In this document: piece by piece, positions 1 to 8,449 of the stretch
How positions within the stretch are numbered: position 1 is the first letter of the stretch
How the letters are laid out: every line of letters begins with the position of its first letter
Source of the DNA: Eubacterium sp.
GTDB lineage: Bacteria > Bacillota > Clostridia > Lachnospirales > Lachnospiraceae
Assembly: GCA_017433615.1 (NCBI GenBank)
Contig: JAFRGW010000093.1
Location: forward strand, 1 to 35,274
Length of the DNA stretch: 35,274 nucleotides
Direction: 5' to 3'
The notes under the pieces: generated by a model
The model's database searches: none
Told to the model about the DNA's origin: nothing
What the model saw: only the letters and a program-made list of their open reading frames with translations
Made by a program: the position numbers and the translations under genes

Positions 1-3000
1 AGTGTCACGGTGACGCTGCTGACCTTGTAACCGCTGTTCGGCTTGACGGTAAAGGAATATGCCTCGCCCTTGTCCGCAAAGTCGTTGGAAAGGGTTACCG
101 ATCCGTTGGTTGTCGGGCTGGTCTTCACCGTAATGCCCTTGCCCTCAATGACCGGGATGACGGTGATGTTGATCACATCCGTGTCCAGATTATATTCATC
201 TGTGCCCAGCCTGATCTTTGACGGAATCTTAAATCTCCACGCGCCTTCGCTGAAGATCGCGGCATGCGTATCCACATAAGGATCTCCGTCCGGGTTTTCT
301 TTCTGGTACGAGACTTTAAAGTTTGTGATCTTCTTGCCGGCCTTGACTGCCTCGTCCGTGAGGGAGACGGTGATCTCCTGACCAACGGCGCCGGCAGATG
401 CGGAAAGCTGTACATCTGTACACGGACTGCCGCTGTCGTCAGCCGCGGACAGTGCGATCGACTGATTGAAGAAGTCCGCGATAATGGTGACTTCCGCATT
501 CGGCATCGTGAAGGAATAGGTGCCGTCCTTGGCTTCCAGTTCCTTCTTGATATCCTGTCCGTCCAGCGTGTAACTGATGTACGCTTTCGCGTACTGGCTG
601 GACGCGCTGCTGTTATTGTTATCATTCGTTGTGACCGTGAAGGAGACTTTTTTGCCTTCCTGTGCCTTCGTTCCTTCTCCGGCCGACTGGCCTTCCGTGA
701 TCTTGATCTCGCCCGGAATCTGTCCGCCTTCTGCAACAGGCGTTCCCGCCTGCAGGATCTGGGTCTTGATCTCAATGTTATTGATATCAAATTCCGCGCC
801 GATCTCGATCTGAGAGCCCTCCTTCAGGCCTTCCAGATCCGCGATCTTGAAGAAATAGTTGCCGCTGCTGTCGGAAGTGAGAGCGATCTTGACTTCCTCT
901 TCCGTAGTGCCTGCGCCACTCTTTGTCTGTTTAATATACTTGATCCAGGGACTGCCGGAATCATTCTCGTCCGCTTTACCCTTCACCGCATAGCCGACTG
1001 CCGGTGTCACCTTGAACGCGTAAACCGCGCTGCCGGGTTTGCCGCTGGCATGGGTGATGGTTCCGTTCTGAGTACTATGGATTACCATTGTATTAGCGAC
1101 GAGATATTCTCCCTCGATCGGCATGCCTGCGTCAAGGCTGACTGCCGTGATGCTGACCTGCGTGCCGGCCTTGATCTCCAGCGCGGAGAGATCCACGGTA
1201 TAACGTCCGTTGGAATCGTCGTAAGCGGCGGTTCCGGTTCCTGCGGTACCGTCTGCTTTGGTGTACTTGAAGGTGACCTTTCCTTCTCCGTCTTCAAAAG
1301 TCGGGTCGAGAGAAATCGCCTGGAAGACAAAGATTCCTTTCGCCGCGTCTGAGCCGCCCACCTGCATCAGGGACACGCCTTTTGCGGGCTCGATATAGAC
1401 GGTATACGGAATGATCGTCTGTGCTGCTGTCTGGGAATTGACTTCCGGCCTTTCTTCCGGATCCTTATCTTCGTTCCTGGCATCCGGTCCGACCGCAGTT
1501 CCGTCCGCCTTGATGGCAGCAATCGCAGAGGCGTCCGCGTTCACTGTGACGACGCCGCCTGCCTTGATCTTTCCGGTCGTGGAAATCTCTGCTTTGTTAT
1601 TGTTGATGTTCACGCCGGCTGCCAGCGCGCCCGCTGACTGAGCGGTCTGCGCTTCCGATCCGGCTGCCGTCTGTTCACTCTGAGCGGTCGGATCCGGATC
1701 ACCGAATTCGGCGCTGAAAATAATTGACCAGCCGCCTTCCATCGCGTTCCAGGTGACTCCGTGCGGAATCTTGTAGATGTATTTTCCATCCACTTTCTCG
1801 ATGATATCAACCACTTCGCGCTGATTCGCCTGATCCAGGACATAATAGGTGTTTTTGGAATCAAGCGATGCGTTGTCATCCTGTTTTACGTAATCGCCGT
1901 CAATCAGAAGATAATAATCCACTCCGTCGGCGATATGTCCGGAGGCCGGGACGTACATCGTCTTATAGGTGGCCGTAACGGTCTTCACAACCTTGTTTTT
2001 GGCCGGGCTCACAATGACATTGATCTTCTTGCCGGCATCTACCTTGCCGACCTCCAGCATAACGCCGCCCGTGCGCACATAGTACTCTTTTTCAGAGTCC
2101 ATCGTGTCGCCTTCGCTCACATTATCAAGCCGCGTATAATTGTCATCGTTCTTCAGATAATAAGTGGTATCCGTGCGGAATATTCCGCCTTCTTCCTCCT
2201 GATCCACTTTTGCGTAAGCGCCGTCGCCGTACTTCACGGTAATATCCAATGGAGCAGGGTCAGTCTTGGTGGAATCTTCCGTCACGATCTCGTCGTCATC
2301 TTCCTGCGCAGAATCAAGGGACTCGTCGAGCAGGTCGGAGATATTGATATCCGTGCCGTCGCCGCCGTTTCCGTCATTACCGCTTCCCTCTTTGAACTTG
2401 ACAGTAATCGTGACCTCTGCCTCAGGCATCTGGAAGGTGTAGTTTCCGTCTCCGCCGGAAGCGATTCCATACGCAGATCCCGGCATCCAGTAGAAGGTCT
2501 TATAACTGTCAGATCCTGACAACAGGTACTTGATCTCGATTTTTTCAACCGTGTAACCCTTGTCCGGGGTGACGGTAAATTTAACCGGTTCCGTCTTTAC
2601 GTAATAAACCGGTTTCTTCGGCATTTCAGCGCCCGGACTGACAGTTGCCTGTGTATATCTTCCTGCTGAATCGCAGGTATAGTAAGTAACGCCCTCCTCA
2701 AATTTCTCCGAGGTGGCAATTTCATGGGCGTTGGCCGAAGTCGGAGCCGTAACGGCGCCGTTCTCGGTTTTTGCTGTGTTGATCTTGTAGGTCTTTCCGC
2801 CGAATTTCTGGCCGATGCCGTTCAGAAGATCAGCGATCGCGCCCTTTGCGTTTGCTGCAAATACTGCTGCAATGTCGCCGAACATGCCCTTGATGCCATC
2901 CATGCCGGACTTCGTGGACGTGCCGCCGCCGGCGCCTGCCCCGTTGTCGTTCTTCGCGCTGCTGGCAACCGCCATGGCATTCTGATTCGCGGTGGAGGAA

Positions 3001-6000
3001 ACCTTTACATTGCCTCCCGCCGTGATGGCCGCCTGATCGGTGACCTCTGCGGATGCATTCTGGACAACGACTTCCGCCGTAATATAAACGCTGACATTTC
3101 CGGCGAGGGCGCCTCTGTTTGCCTTCGCCTCAACAGAAGTGATTGCGCCTGATACCAGTTCCACATCCTGGTTTGCATTAATCTTGCTGTTTCCGGACAT
3201 CTTGACGTGCGCGTCATTTACGCCGACAGCAACTGCCAGTGAGATCGGCAGCTTGCCGGTGGTGGCCTCAGCGATCAGGGAAACCTTTGAATCCGCGTTT
3301 GCCTTCACGCTTCCGCATTCCGCCACAATCACGGCGTTGTCCTTGATATCAATGTTGACGTCGGTCACGGAGACCACAACCGCCAGCGGGACAAAGGCGC
3401 TCGCCAGAACCGAGTTGCTCGCCTTGATGGTCACGTTGGCTTTGGCCGTGAGGTTGACGTTATTCCGCGCCGTGATTTTACCCTTGACGATGATATCCGC
3501 ATTTCCGACCTTGACATTGATCACATTGATTCCCGCCAGCGCGTCGCCGAAGAGGTCGATCAGGCTGCGGTTCTGGTCGATGACGGATGACAGGGTGACA
3601 TCACCGGAAAGCGCTGTCAGAGAGCCGGCTGCTTCCACGATGATTTCCGCGGATGCCTCGAAATCGAACAGGCTTCCAGAGAAAGCGCTCTTCGTGTTTG
3701 TCTGCACTCCCGTACCTGTGCCTGTACCGGTTCCTGTTCCCGTACCTGTGCCTGTACCGGTTCCTGTTCCGGTTCCTGTTCCCGTGCCTGTACCCGTTCC
3801 TGGTCCGGTAGGTTCTCCCGTAGCGGGATCCGTCGTGGGTTTCGGGGGCATCAGGTCGAACATCGTGTCGTTGTCATTCGCCTTGATATTGATGGAAGCA
3901 GCCTGTACCGCACTGCCCACCTCAATGTGGCTGCCCTGAACCACCAGGTTTACGGAAGGTATTTTAATGTACCCAAGCCGGACGCTTTCCTTCTTTTCGC
4001 CCAGCGTCAGATTGGTCAGAACAACCGTATACCTGCTCCAGTCCGCTGTCAGCGGGATCAGATTCCCGCTGCTGTCTTTCAGCTTGCCGGTGTAAGTATA
4101 ATTGGTAAATGAGCTCGGAGATTTGCCTTGTTCAAATTCCAGCTTATTCAGCTCTACCGTAGGCTTGTTCTGCAGAGAGTCGGTCATCGCATTGAAACCG
4201 ACAAGATCGATCTGTGCCGCTGTATCCTCAGCTTTTGCCGTTCCCCACAGCATCTGCACATAACCGAAGTAATTCTCCAGTGCCTGACAGATGATGCCTG
4301 CCAGCGGGCTCTTGATCTCATTGGAAATCTTTCCGTCCTTCTTCAGATCTCCGACAAGAGATACGCTGTCAAACCCTGAATCAGTAATGCTGGCGCTGAG
4401 TCCCTCATTGCCGCTCTGTCCCAAAGTCTGTGTCACATCTGTCTGTTCATATTTGCCTGCCAGCTTGTCCAGTCCGGTGCCGCCGAAAAACTGCATCTTT
4501 TCGAATGCTTTTCCGAGGTTGGCATTGACTGTGACAGAGTCATTGCCCGCTCCGAGATCTACCTTCAGAGACGACTTGACTGTCGTATCACCCTTGGTGT
4601 AGGAGCGCGCCGCGTTTACTCCGCTGGTCATGGCTACAGAGTCGTTTCCGCCCCCTGTCAGGATTGTGCCCTGCAGCACACCGGTCTGGTGTGTCAGTGT
4701 CACACGGTCGGCTCCGTCGCCCGTATCGATTGTTACGACATTGCCGAAATTTGACCCTGCGTCCATTCCACTGTACTGGGTGGTCAGGGACACTTTGTCC
4801 GTGCCTCCTCCGGTATCAATCGACAGGGTACTCTCTTTTCCTGATACGACGGCGTTGACTGTATCCGCACCTGTCGTTCCGTAAATCGCCGTATTGATCT
4901 CATCACCGAGAACGCTGACTTTCTTCAGCGTCGATAAATAGATGCCGGCGATCACTACGTTAATGTCATCAATCGAGAGATTGCCGTTCAGTACGACGCC
5001 CGTTCCCCCGGTGGGCCCGATCGTCGACTTGTCGATGACATCCGTTTTCTTCCCGGGAGCTTCATAGGAACCTTCCCCGAGAATGTAAAGCGTGAAATCC
5101 TTGTTGGCTCCCAGAACCAGTTCCTGGACGTTGTTGAAGCTGATATTCACATCGCCGTTATAGGTTCCGGCCGCAACAGTGATCGTCACAGATTTGATTG
5201 TCTTCTCCGAATCTGCCGCCGCTTTCTTCAGCGCGTCGTTCACTGCCTTCTGGATCGCGTTTGCAGATTTCGTGACCGTGGTCTTTGTAATGTCCACGGC
5301 TGTATTGTCCGCGTTCGGTGTCACTTTGTACGTGACTTTAGCACCGGCCTTGTCGACCTTGTTCTGATCGGCCGCTTTCAGGTCTTTGCCTGATTCGGTC
5401 ATCTTCCAGGTCGTCTCAGTCGGTGTCATTGTCGCGACATAGCCTGATGCCGTATTATCCGTGATGGTCGTATCTGTGGAATTATACTTTTCCGTGATCG
5501 TCACAGACTGGACATCATTCGTATACGTAGTCTGTAAAGACTCCTGTCCTTCCTTCCAGAGCTGGTTGATATCCTCCTGTCCGTTCAGAACCTCCTCTGC
5601 CAGGACTGCACTTCCATCCGTTACCTTCAGCGCCTCTGTAGCTGCATCGTCGACGATATCGGAATTGTTTGCGGAGGATATGTCTTCTGTCGTGACAGCC
5701 GGCGGCTCTTCCTGTGAGCCTTCTTCCGATCCACCTGCCCTGGTGCCGCCGGGGCTGTCTGACGCAGTGTCCGGCGCGGATGCCGTCACAGTCGTCGTTG
5801 ATGAAGACGACGATGACGCAGCCGCCGGAGCAGCTGATGCCGCAGGCGCTGATGCCGCCGGGGCTGACGCTGCAGGGACTGATGACGCCGGAGCAGCTGA
5901 TGCCGCAGGCGCACTTGCCGCCGGAGCAGCTGATGCCGCAGGCGCACTTGCCGCCGGAGCAGCTGATGCCGCAGGCGCACTTGCCGCCGGAGCAGCTGAT

Positions 6001-6266
6001 GCCGCAGGCTCGCTTGCCTTCGGAACTGGAGCCGCGGGTTCACTTGCCGCGGGCGCAGCCGAAGCAGCCGGCGCAGCATCCTGCGCTTTTCCGCCGTCAT
6101 CAGACGAACCGCCGCTCTGCTCGCTGGAACTCTCCGCTGCGCTTTCTCCTGTGTCCTCAGCCCTTACGCTGTAAGTGCCAAAGGCAAAAAGAAAGAGCAA
6201 AACGAACAGTACCAGACAGATACTGCTGATCTTTCCTCTTTTCGTTTTCTCGATGTTCGTACTCAT
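1..6266 (-). CDS. Giant secreted RTX-like / filamentous-adhesin-like surface protein (C-terminus beyond window)
   Basis: The reading frame is open from the ATG at 6266 to the left edge, giving 2088 complete codons without a stop, so the 3' end is missing. An AGGATG-like ribosome binding site precedes the start. Residues 1-36 form a signal peptide: basic start, hydrophobic core CLVLFVLLFLFAFG, probable cleavage after VRA. Then come an Ala/Pro/Ser-rich region (about 45-160), a region with right-handed beta-helix character, and four or five glycine/aspartate turns such as DTGGGTDKV, DTGDGADRV, LTGGGNDSV and DLGAGNDSV (about 455-585) that resemble RTX calcium-binding nonapeptides. A Gly-Thr dipeptide run follows (823-853), then long Val/Ala/Asn-rich stretches like haemagglutinin/LktA-type adhesins, and three copies of a YY...G.Y...YYV repeat (about 1190-1480). 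The family name is from memory of LktA-like adhesins. Export and cell-surface location are well supported; ligand and anchor cannot be seen. Long plus-strand ORFs here are mirror frames. Confidence 0.85.
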   Translation of the reverse strand, partial: MSTNIEKTKRGKISSICLVLFVLLFLFAFGTYSVRAEDTGESAAESSSEQSGGSSDDGGKAQDAAPAASAAPAASEPAAPVPKASEPAASAAPAASAPAASAAPAASAPAASAAPAASAPAASAAPASSVPAASAPAASAPAASAAPAAASSSSSSTTTVTASAPDTASDSPGGTRAGGSEEGSQEEPPAVTTEDISSANNSDIVDDAATEALKVTDGSAVLAEEVLNGQEDINQLWKEGQESLQTTYTNDVQSVTITEKYNSTDTTITDNTASGYVATMTPTETTWKMTESGKDLKAADQNKVDKAGAKVTYKVTPNADNTAVDITKTTVTKSANAIQKAVNDALKKAAADSEKTIKSVTITVAAGTYNGDVNISFNNVQELVLGANKDFTLYILGEGSYEAPGKKTDVIDKSTIGPTGGTGVVLNGNLSIDDINVVIAGIYLSTLKKVSVLGDEINTAIYGTTGADTVNAVVSGKESTLSIDTGGGTDKVSLTTQYSGMDAGSNFGNVVTIDTGDGADRVTLTHQTGVLQGTILTGGGNDSVAMTSGVNAARSYTKGDTTVKSSLKVDLGAGNDSVTVNANLGKAFEKMQFFGGTGLDKLAGKYEQTDVTQTLGQSGNEGLSASITDSGFDSVSLVGDLKKDGKISNEIKSPLAGIICQALENYFGYVQMLWGTAKAEDTAAQIDLVGFNAMTDSLQNKPTVELNKLEFEQGKSPSSFTNYTYTGKLKDSSGNLIPLTADWSRYTVVLTNLTLGEKKESVRLGYIKIPSVNLVVQGSHIEVGSAVQAASINIKANDNDTMFDLMPPKPTTDPATGEPTGPGTGTGTGTGTGTGTGTGTGTGTGTGTGTGTGVQTNTKSAFSGSLFDFEASAEIIVEAAGSLTALSGDVTLSSVIDQNRSLIDLFGDALAGINVINVKVGNADIIVKGKITARNNVNLTAKANVTIKASNSVLASAFVPLAVVVSVTDVNIDIKDNAVIVAECGSVKANADSKVSLIAEATTGKLPISLAVAVGVNDAHVKMSGNSKINANQDVELVSGAITSVEAKANRGALAGNVSVYITAEVVVQNASAEVTDQAAITAGGNVKVSSTANQNAMAVASSAKNDNGAGAGGGTSTKSGMDGIKGMFGDIAAVFAANAKGAIADLLNGIGQKFGGKTYKINTAKTENGAVTAPTSANAHEIATSEKFEEGVTYYTCDSAGRYTQATVSPGAEMPKKPVYYVKTEPVKFTVTPDKGYTVEKIEIKYLLSGSDSYKTFYWMPGSAYGIASGGDGNYTFQMPEAEVTITVKFKEGSGNDGNGGDGTDINISDLLDESLDSAQEDDDEIVTEDSTKTDPAPLDITVKYGDGAYAKVDQEEEGGIFRTDTTYYLKNDDNYTRLDNVSEGDTMDSEKEYYVRTGGVMLEVGKVDAGKKINVIVSPAKNKVVKTVTATYKTMYVPASGHIADGVDYYLLIDGDYVKQDDNASLDSKNTYYVLDQANQREVVDIIEKVDGKYIYKIPHGVTWNAMEGGWSIIFSAEFGDPDPTAQSEQTAAGSEAQTAQSAGALAAGVNINNNKAEISTTGKIKAGGVVTVNADASAIAAIKADGTAVGPDARNEDKDPEERPEVNSQTAAQTIIPYTVYIEPAKGVSLMQVGGSDAAKGIFVFQAISLDPTFEDGEGKVTFKYTKADGTAGTGTAAYDDSNGRYTVDLSALEIKAGTQVSITAVSLDAGMPIEGEYLVANTMVIHSTQNGTITHASGKPGSAVYAFKVTPAVGYAVKGKADENDSGSPWIKYIKQTKSGAGTTEEEVKIALTSDSSGNYFFKIADLEGLKEGSQIEIGAEFDINNIEIKTQILQAGTPVAEGGQIPGEIKITEGQSAGEGTKAQEGKKVSFTVTTNDNNNSSASSQYAKAYISYTLDGQDIKKELEAKDGTYSFTMPNAEVTIIADFFNQSIALSAADDSGSPCTDVQLSASAGAVGQEITVSLTDEAVKAGKKITNFKVSYQKENPDGDPYVDTHAAIFSEGAWRFKIPSKIRLGTDEYNLDTDVINITVIPVIEGKGITVKTSPTTNGSVTLSNDFADKGEAYSFTVKPNSGYKVSSVTVT
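3708..3800 (-). repeat. Hexanucleotide repeat encoding a (Gly-Thr)n linker
   Basis: A run of 31 alternating Gly and Thr codons (GGN ACN) occupies residues 823-853 of the giant surface protein. The third bases vary, so it is a six-base degenerate repeat rather than a perfect microsatellite. It separates the upstream beta-helix/RTX-like part from the downstream Ala/Val/Asn-rich part and most likely acts as a flexible, O-glycosylatable linker (inference). Confidence 0.85.
5887..6018 (-). repeat. 33-bp tandem repeat encoding a Pro/Ala/Ser linker
   Basis: Four head-to-tail copies start at 5887, 5920, 5953 and 5986, a constant 33-base period. The first three are identical over nearly their whole length; the fourth drifts at its end. 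Each codes for 11 residues of the type APAASAAPAAS in the giant surface protein. Degenerate relatives flank the array (about 5815-6080). The period is a multiple of three, so copy-number change would lengthen or shorten a cell-wall-spanning stalk without breaking the frame. Confidence 0.9.
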
Positions 6267-6358
6267 AATCTTCATCCTATTTGCTGAACTGTGCCTTCTA
6301 TATATTATCTTCCTGTTCTCTGCCGTTTATTACCGGTTCACTGCCGTGCATACGTTTC

Positions 6359-6673
6359 TCACGGCTGCTCCTTTTCAGTGCTTTTCTGATCCCGTTTCCG
6401 GAAGTATCTTCCCAGTTCCGCAACCAGTATCCCGATCACAAATGCGATCACGGCAACCAGAACATATCCGCCGGTCTGCGGTCCCAGCAGAAATGCGCCC
6501 ATCACGGAATACGTCTGTGCCGTGGTGCCTGCACCGGAAAAAGCGGAAATAGCAGCGACAAGTGAAACCAGAAGCAGGCACACGCAGCTCAGCATCACAC
6601 GCATGCGCCTTGCCCTCTGCCTTTTCTTTGCGGTATGAATCCGCCTGATAATTTCATCTGCTTTCTGCCTCAT
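6359..6673 (-). CDS. Small two-helix membrane protein, unknown function
   Basis: This 104-residue protein has a very basic first 26 residues (MRQKADEIIRRIHTAKKRQRARR), a first hydrophobic helix at about 27-46, a second at about 68-88, and a charged tail RYFRKRDQKSTEKEQP. The topology suggests both ends are cytoplasmic. A strong AAGGAG site lies 8 bases before the ATG, which supports a real gene. It sits 92 bases upstream of the giant surface protein on the same strand and may be co-transcribed with it. No family was recognised. Accessory roles in export or assembly of the surface protein are possible but are only suggested by position. Confidence 0.7.
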   Translation of the reverse strand: MRQKADEIIRRIHTAKKRQRARRMRVMLSCVCLLLVSLVAAISAFSGAGTTAQTYSVMGAFLLGPQTGGYVLVAVIAFVIGILVAELGRYFRKRDQKSTEKEQP

Positions 6674-6694
6674 TTAATAAATCTCCTTATATCT

Positions 6695-6722
6695 ATTATC
6701 AACCAGAATTATAAATACGCAA
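6695..6722 (-). promoter_or_regulatory. Candidate promoter for the small membrane protein and surface protein
   Basis: On the minus strand TTGCGT (6722-6717) is followed after 16 bases by GATAAT (6700-6695), about 22 bases before the start codon at 6673. The surrounding DNA is AT-rich. The match is moderate, and the short leader makes it less certain. Confidence 0.35.
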
Positions 6723-6837
6723 AATACGCCTATATTTATTACTTCCCGCTCCGACGCAATTTACCCACCAAAATTCACACCCGGAATTTGTGTAAAATGC
6801 ACAAAAAAAGAGCTGTGACATTTCACATCAGAATGTT

Positions 6838-6875
6838 TCAACTCAGTGACGGGTAACAATCCCCCACTGAGTTGA
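6838..6875. repeat. 11-bp inverted repeat in the intergenic region 6674-6978
   Basis: Arms TCAACTCAGTG (6838-6848) and CACTGAGTTGA (6865-6875) are perfectly complementary, and the 16-base loop can add a GGG/CCC pairing. No T-run follows on either strand, so it is not a clear intrinsic terminator. It lies downstream of the PrsW operon and upstream of the small membrane protein gene, so it could act as a 3' stem, a regulator site or a degraded element. Confidence 0.7.
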
Positions 6876-6892
6876 GCCTCCGGCGGATCGCA

Positions 6893-6926
6893 GAGCTGCG
6901 CAGCTCGCGCGCGATCAGAGATCGCG
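6893..6926. repeat. GC-rich palindrome plus adjacent hairpin
   Basis: GAGCTGCGCAGCTC (6893-6906) is a perfect 14-base palindrome. It is followed immediately by a 7-bp hairpin CGCGATC-AGA-GATCGCG (6910-6926). With the inverted repeat at 6838-6875 it makes this non-coding stretch of about 300 bases rich in secondary structure. On the minus strand the group follows the end of the PrsW gene, so a role as a transcription end or RNA-stabilising 3' structure is plausible. Confidence 0.65.
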
Positions 6927-6978
6927 ATTGAATGTCCCGGCTCTTTATCTGGCCATCTGTTATTCTGTATCAGGCACT

Positions 6979-7641
6979 CTAAGTATCAGCCTCTTCACCC
7001 ATCCTCGCTGTACCTCCTGCGTTGTCGCGCAGGTATCTGTAAGGAACCACCGATGCAAACGCGGTCACGAGCGGCAGTGCATACCCGATGTATGACGGAA
7101 CACCTCCTTCTGAAACCAGCAGATTATAGAGTCCGTGAAACATCACGGATAGTGACAGCGCCCCGAATATTCCCGGGAACGACATCTCACGGAACCGTCT
7201 GATCATTACCAGACCCAACGCCAGCATCAGCACACTGACAATGTGCATCACACCGACAGCCAGTCCCCGGATCATGATGTACGACAGTCTGCCGGCACCG
7301 AACGACAGAATGTAACAGCAGTTCTCAAACGTGGCAAACCCGCTTCCAATCCCGATCGCAGCAAGAAAAAAGTCCTTCTCCGCCGGAAGAAACAGCAGAA
7401 TATACAGAAGCAGCGGAAAGAATTTCATGAGCTCCTCCACTACCGGAGACAGATATACCTTCGTCTCATCGCCCATGCCGGCAAGCATCCCGAGATAGCT
7501 GCCAAGATACGCGGACACAAGACAGACCGCCATTCCAAGCAGAAAAGCAACTACAAATCTCCTGACACTGCCCCTGACAAAATACAGTACCGTCAGGAAC
7601 GGAACCGCAATGCACAACAGAATATTCTCCGCGTAAATCAT
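6979..7641 (-). CDS. PrsW-family intramembrane metalloprotease
   Basis: A 220-residue polytopic membrane protein with about seven hydrophobic helices and the PrsW/CPBP-like signature: VVEELMKFFPLL (EExxK), GSGFATFENC, GVMHI, and MFHGLYN near the end. B. subtilis PrsW, of similar size, makes the first cut in the anti-sigma factor RsiW and so releases SigW. The start was placed at the ATG at 7641, whose first bases overlap the upstream stop (ATGA), which indicates translational coupling. A GTG nine bases earlier is in frame but lacks room for a ribosome binding site. It is the third gene of an operon headed by an ECF sigma factor, which fits a role in releasing that sigma factor, though no canonical anti-sigma substrate is encoded here. 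Confidence 0.85.
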   Translation of the reverse strand: MIYAENILLCIAVPFLTVLYFVRGSVRRFVVAFLLGMAVCLVSAYLGSYLGMLAGMGDETKVYLSPVVEELMKFFPLLLYILLFLPAEKDFFLAAIGIGSGFATFENCCYILSFGAGRLSYIMIRGLAVGVMHIVSVLMLALGLVMIRRFREMSFPGIFGALSLSVMFHGLYNLLVSEGGVPSYIGYALPLVTAFASVVPYRYLRDNAGGTARMGEEADT

Positions 7642-8429
7642 GATTCCCACACCTTCTTTCCAAAAGCATCCAGCATGAATAAAAAGATGATTGTAGTGAA
7701 AAGACCGGTCAGTTCATAAATCGGCTCCGCACTCATGTACAGACTCACTACAGTCCAGCCGAACGCCGCAAAAGACAGCGTGAACCCGGTATCGATATTC
7801 CGGTCCCGCAGGATTGCCCTGATCATCTTATAAAAGAAAAACAGAATTAACACATACATGATCACATAACAGAGCACATCAACCGGTTTTTTCATTTTCT
7901 CCGGAAGAAAGAAAATCAGTGCCTGCAGGATCACCAGACAGTAGCTGCCGGTCAAAAGACCCGCCCACTCCCTGCGCGAGAGGGCTTCTGTCTGCTTCAG
8001 TGAGCATACGGAAGCACAAAGAAAGAATCCAAAAATGATCCCTCCCGCAATATCCTGCAGCCACTCGCCTGACCAGCCGATCCAGAGCGCAATATTTGCC
8101 GCAGTGAATATGCCTGTCAGCACAATTTCTCTGACTGCTCCGTCAAAGATATTCTGAAATGCAAAAATAAGAACCGACGCAAACAGCAGGAAACTTGCGC
8201 TTTCCCCGAATTCGTTGGCCGCAAATGGCATTCTCTCACCCGGATTAATAAAACTGTAGGCAAGCCAGTACATATCACTCATCACAAAGCTGATACATCC
8301 AAACGTAAAATAAGCAGCGAGCATGGGCCGGCTGCTTTTTCTGACCAGCGAGATCGAGCGTACTATCATTCCCATTACCACGACGATCTGTATGAAAATA
8401 TTGATTCTGTTGAGATATTCAACCGGCAT
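7638..8429 (-). CDS. Polytopic membrane protein of the ECF sigma/PrsW operon
   Basis: A 263-residue protein with eight to nine hydrophobic segments (about 11-30, 36-58, 77-95, 101-119, 124-144, 154-174, 184-203, 216-232, 237-256) and very short loops, ending FGKKVWES. A GGAG site lies six bases before the ATG. It starts 20 bases after the sigma factor stop, and its own stop overlaps the PrsW start by four bases. No family was recognised: it lacks the zinc anti-sigma motif (HxxxCxxC) and any large soluble domain. By position it may be the sensor or the membrane partner that holds the sigma factor, but this is inference. The short charged loops give little surface for binding a sigma factor, which weakens that idea. 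Confidence 0.75.
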   Translation of the reverse strand: MPVEYLNRINIFIQIVVVMGMIVRSISLVRKSSRPMLAAYFTFGCISFVMSDMYWLAYSFINPGERMPFAANEFGESASFLLFASVLIFAFQNIFDGAVREIVLTGIFTAANIALWIGWSGEWLQDIAGGIIFGFFLCASVCSLKQTEALSRREWAGLLTGSYCLVILQALIFFLPEKMKKPVDVLCYVIMYVLILFFFYKMIRAILRDRNIDTGFTLSFAAFGWTVVSLYMSAEPIYELTGLFTTIIFLFMLDAFGKKVWES

Positions 8430-8449
8430 GACAGCTCCGTTCTGTTTAA

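Noticed and set aside
264-1352. Long plus-strand open frames opposite the giant surface protein (also 1761-2519, 3139-3939, 5461-6174)
   Set aside because: They mirror the real minus-strand frame. Their proteins are low-complexity (for example Pro-Val runs opposite Gly-Thr codons), lack ribosome binding sites, and show no family features.
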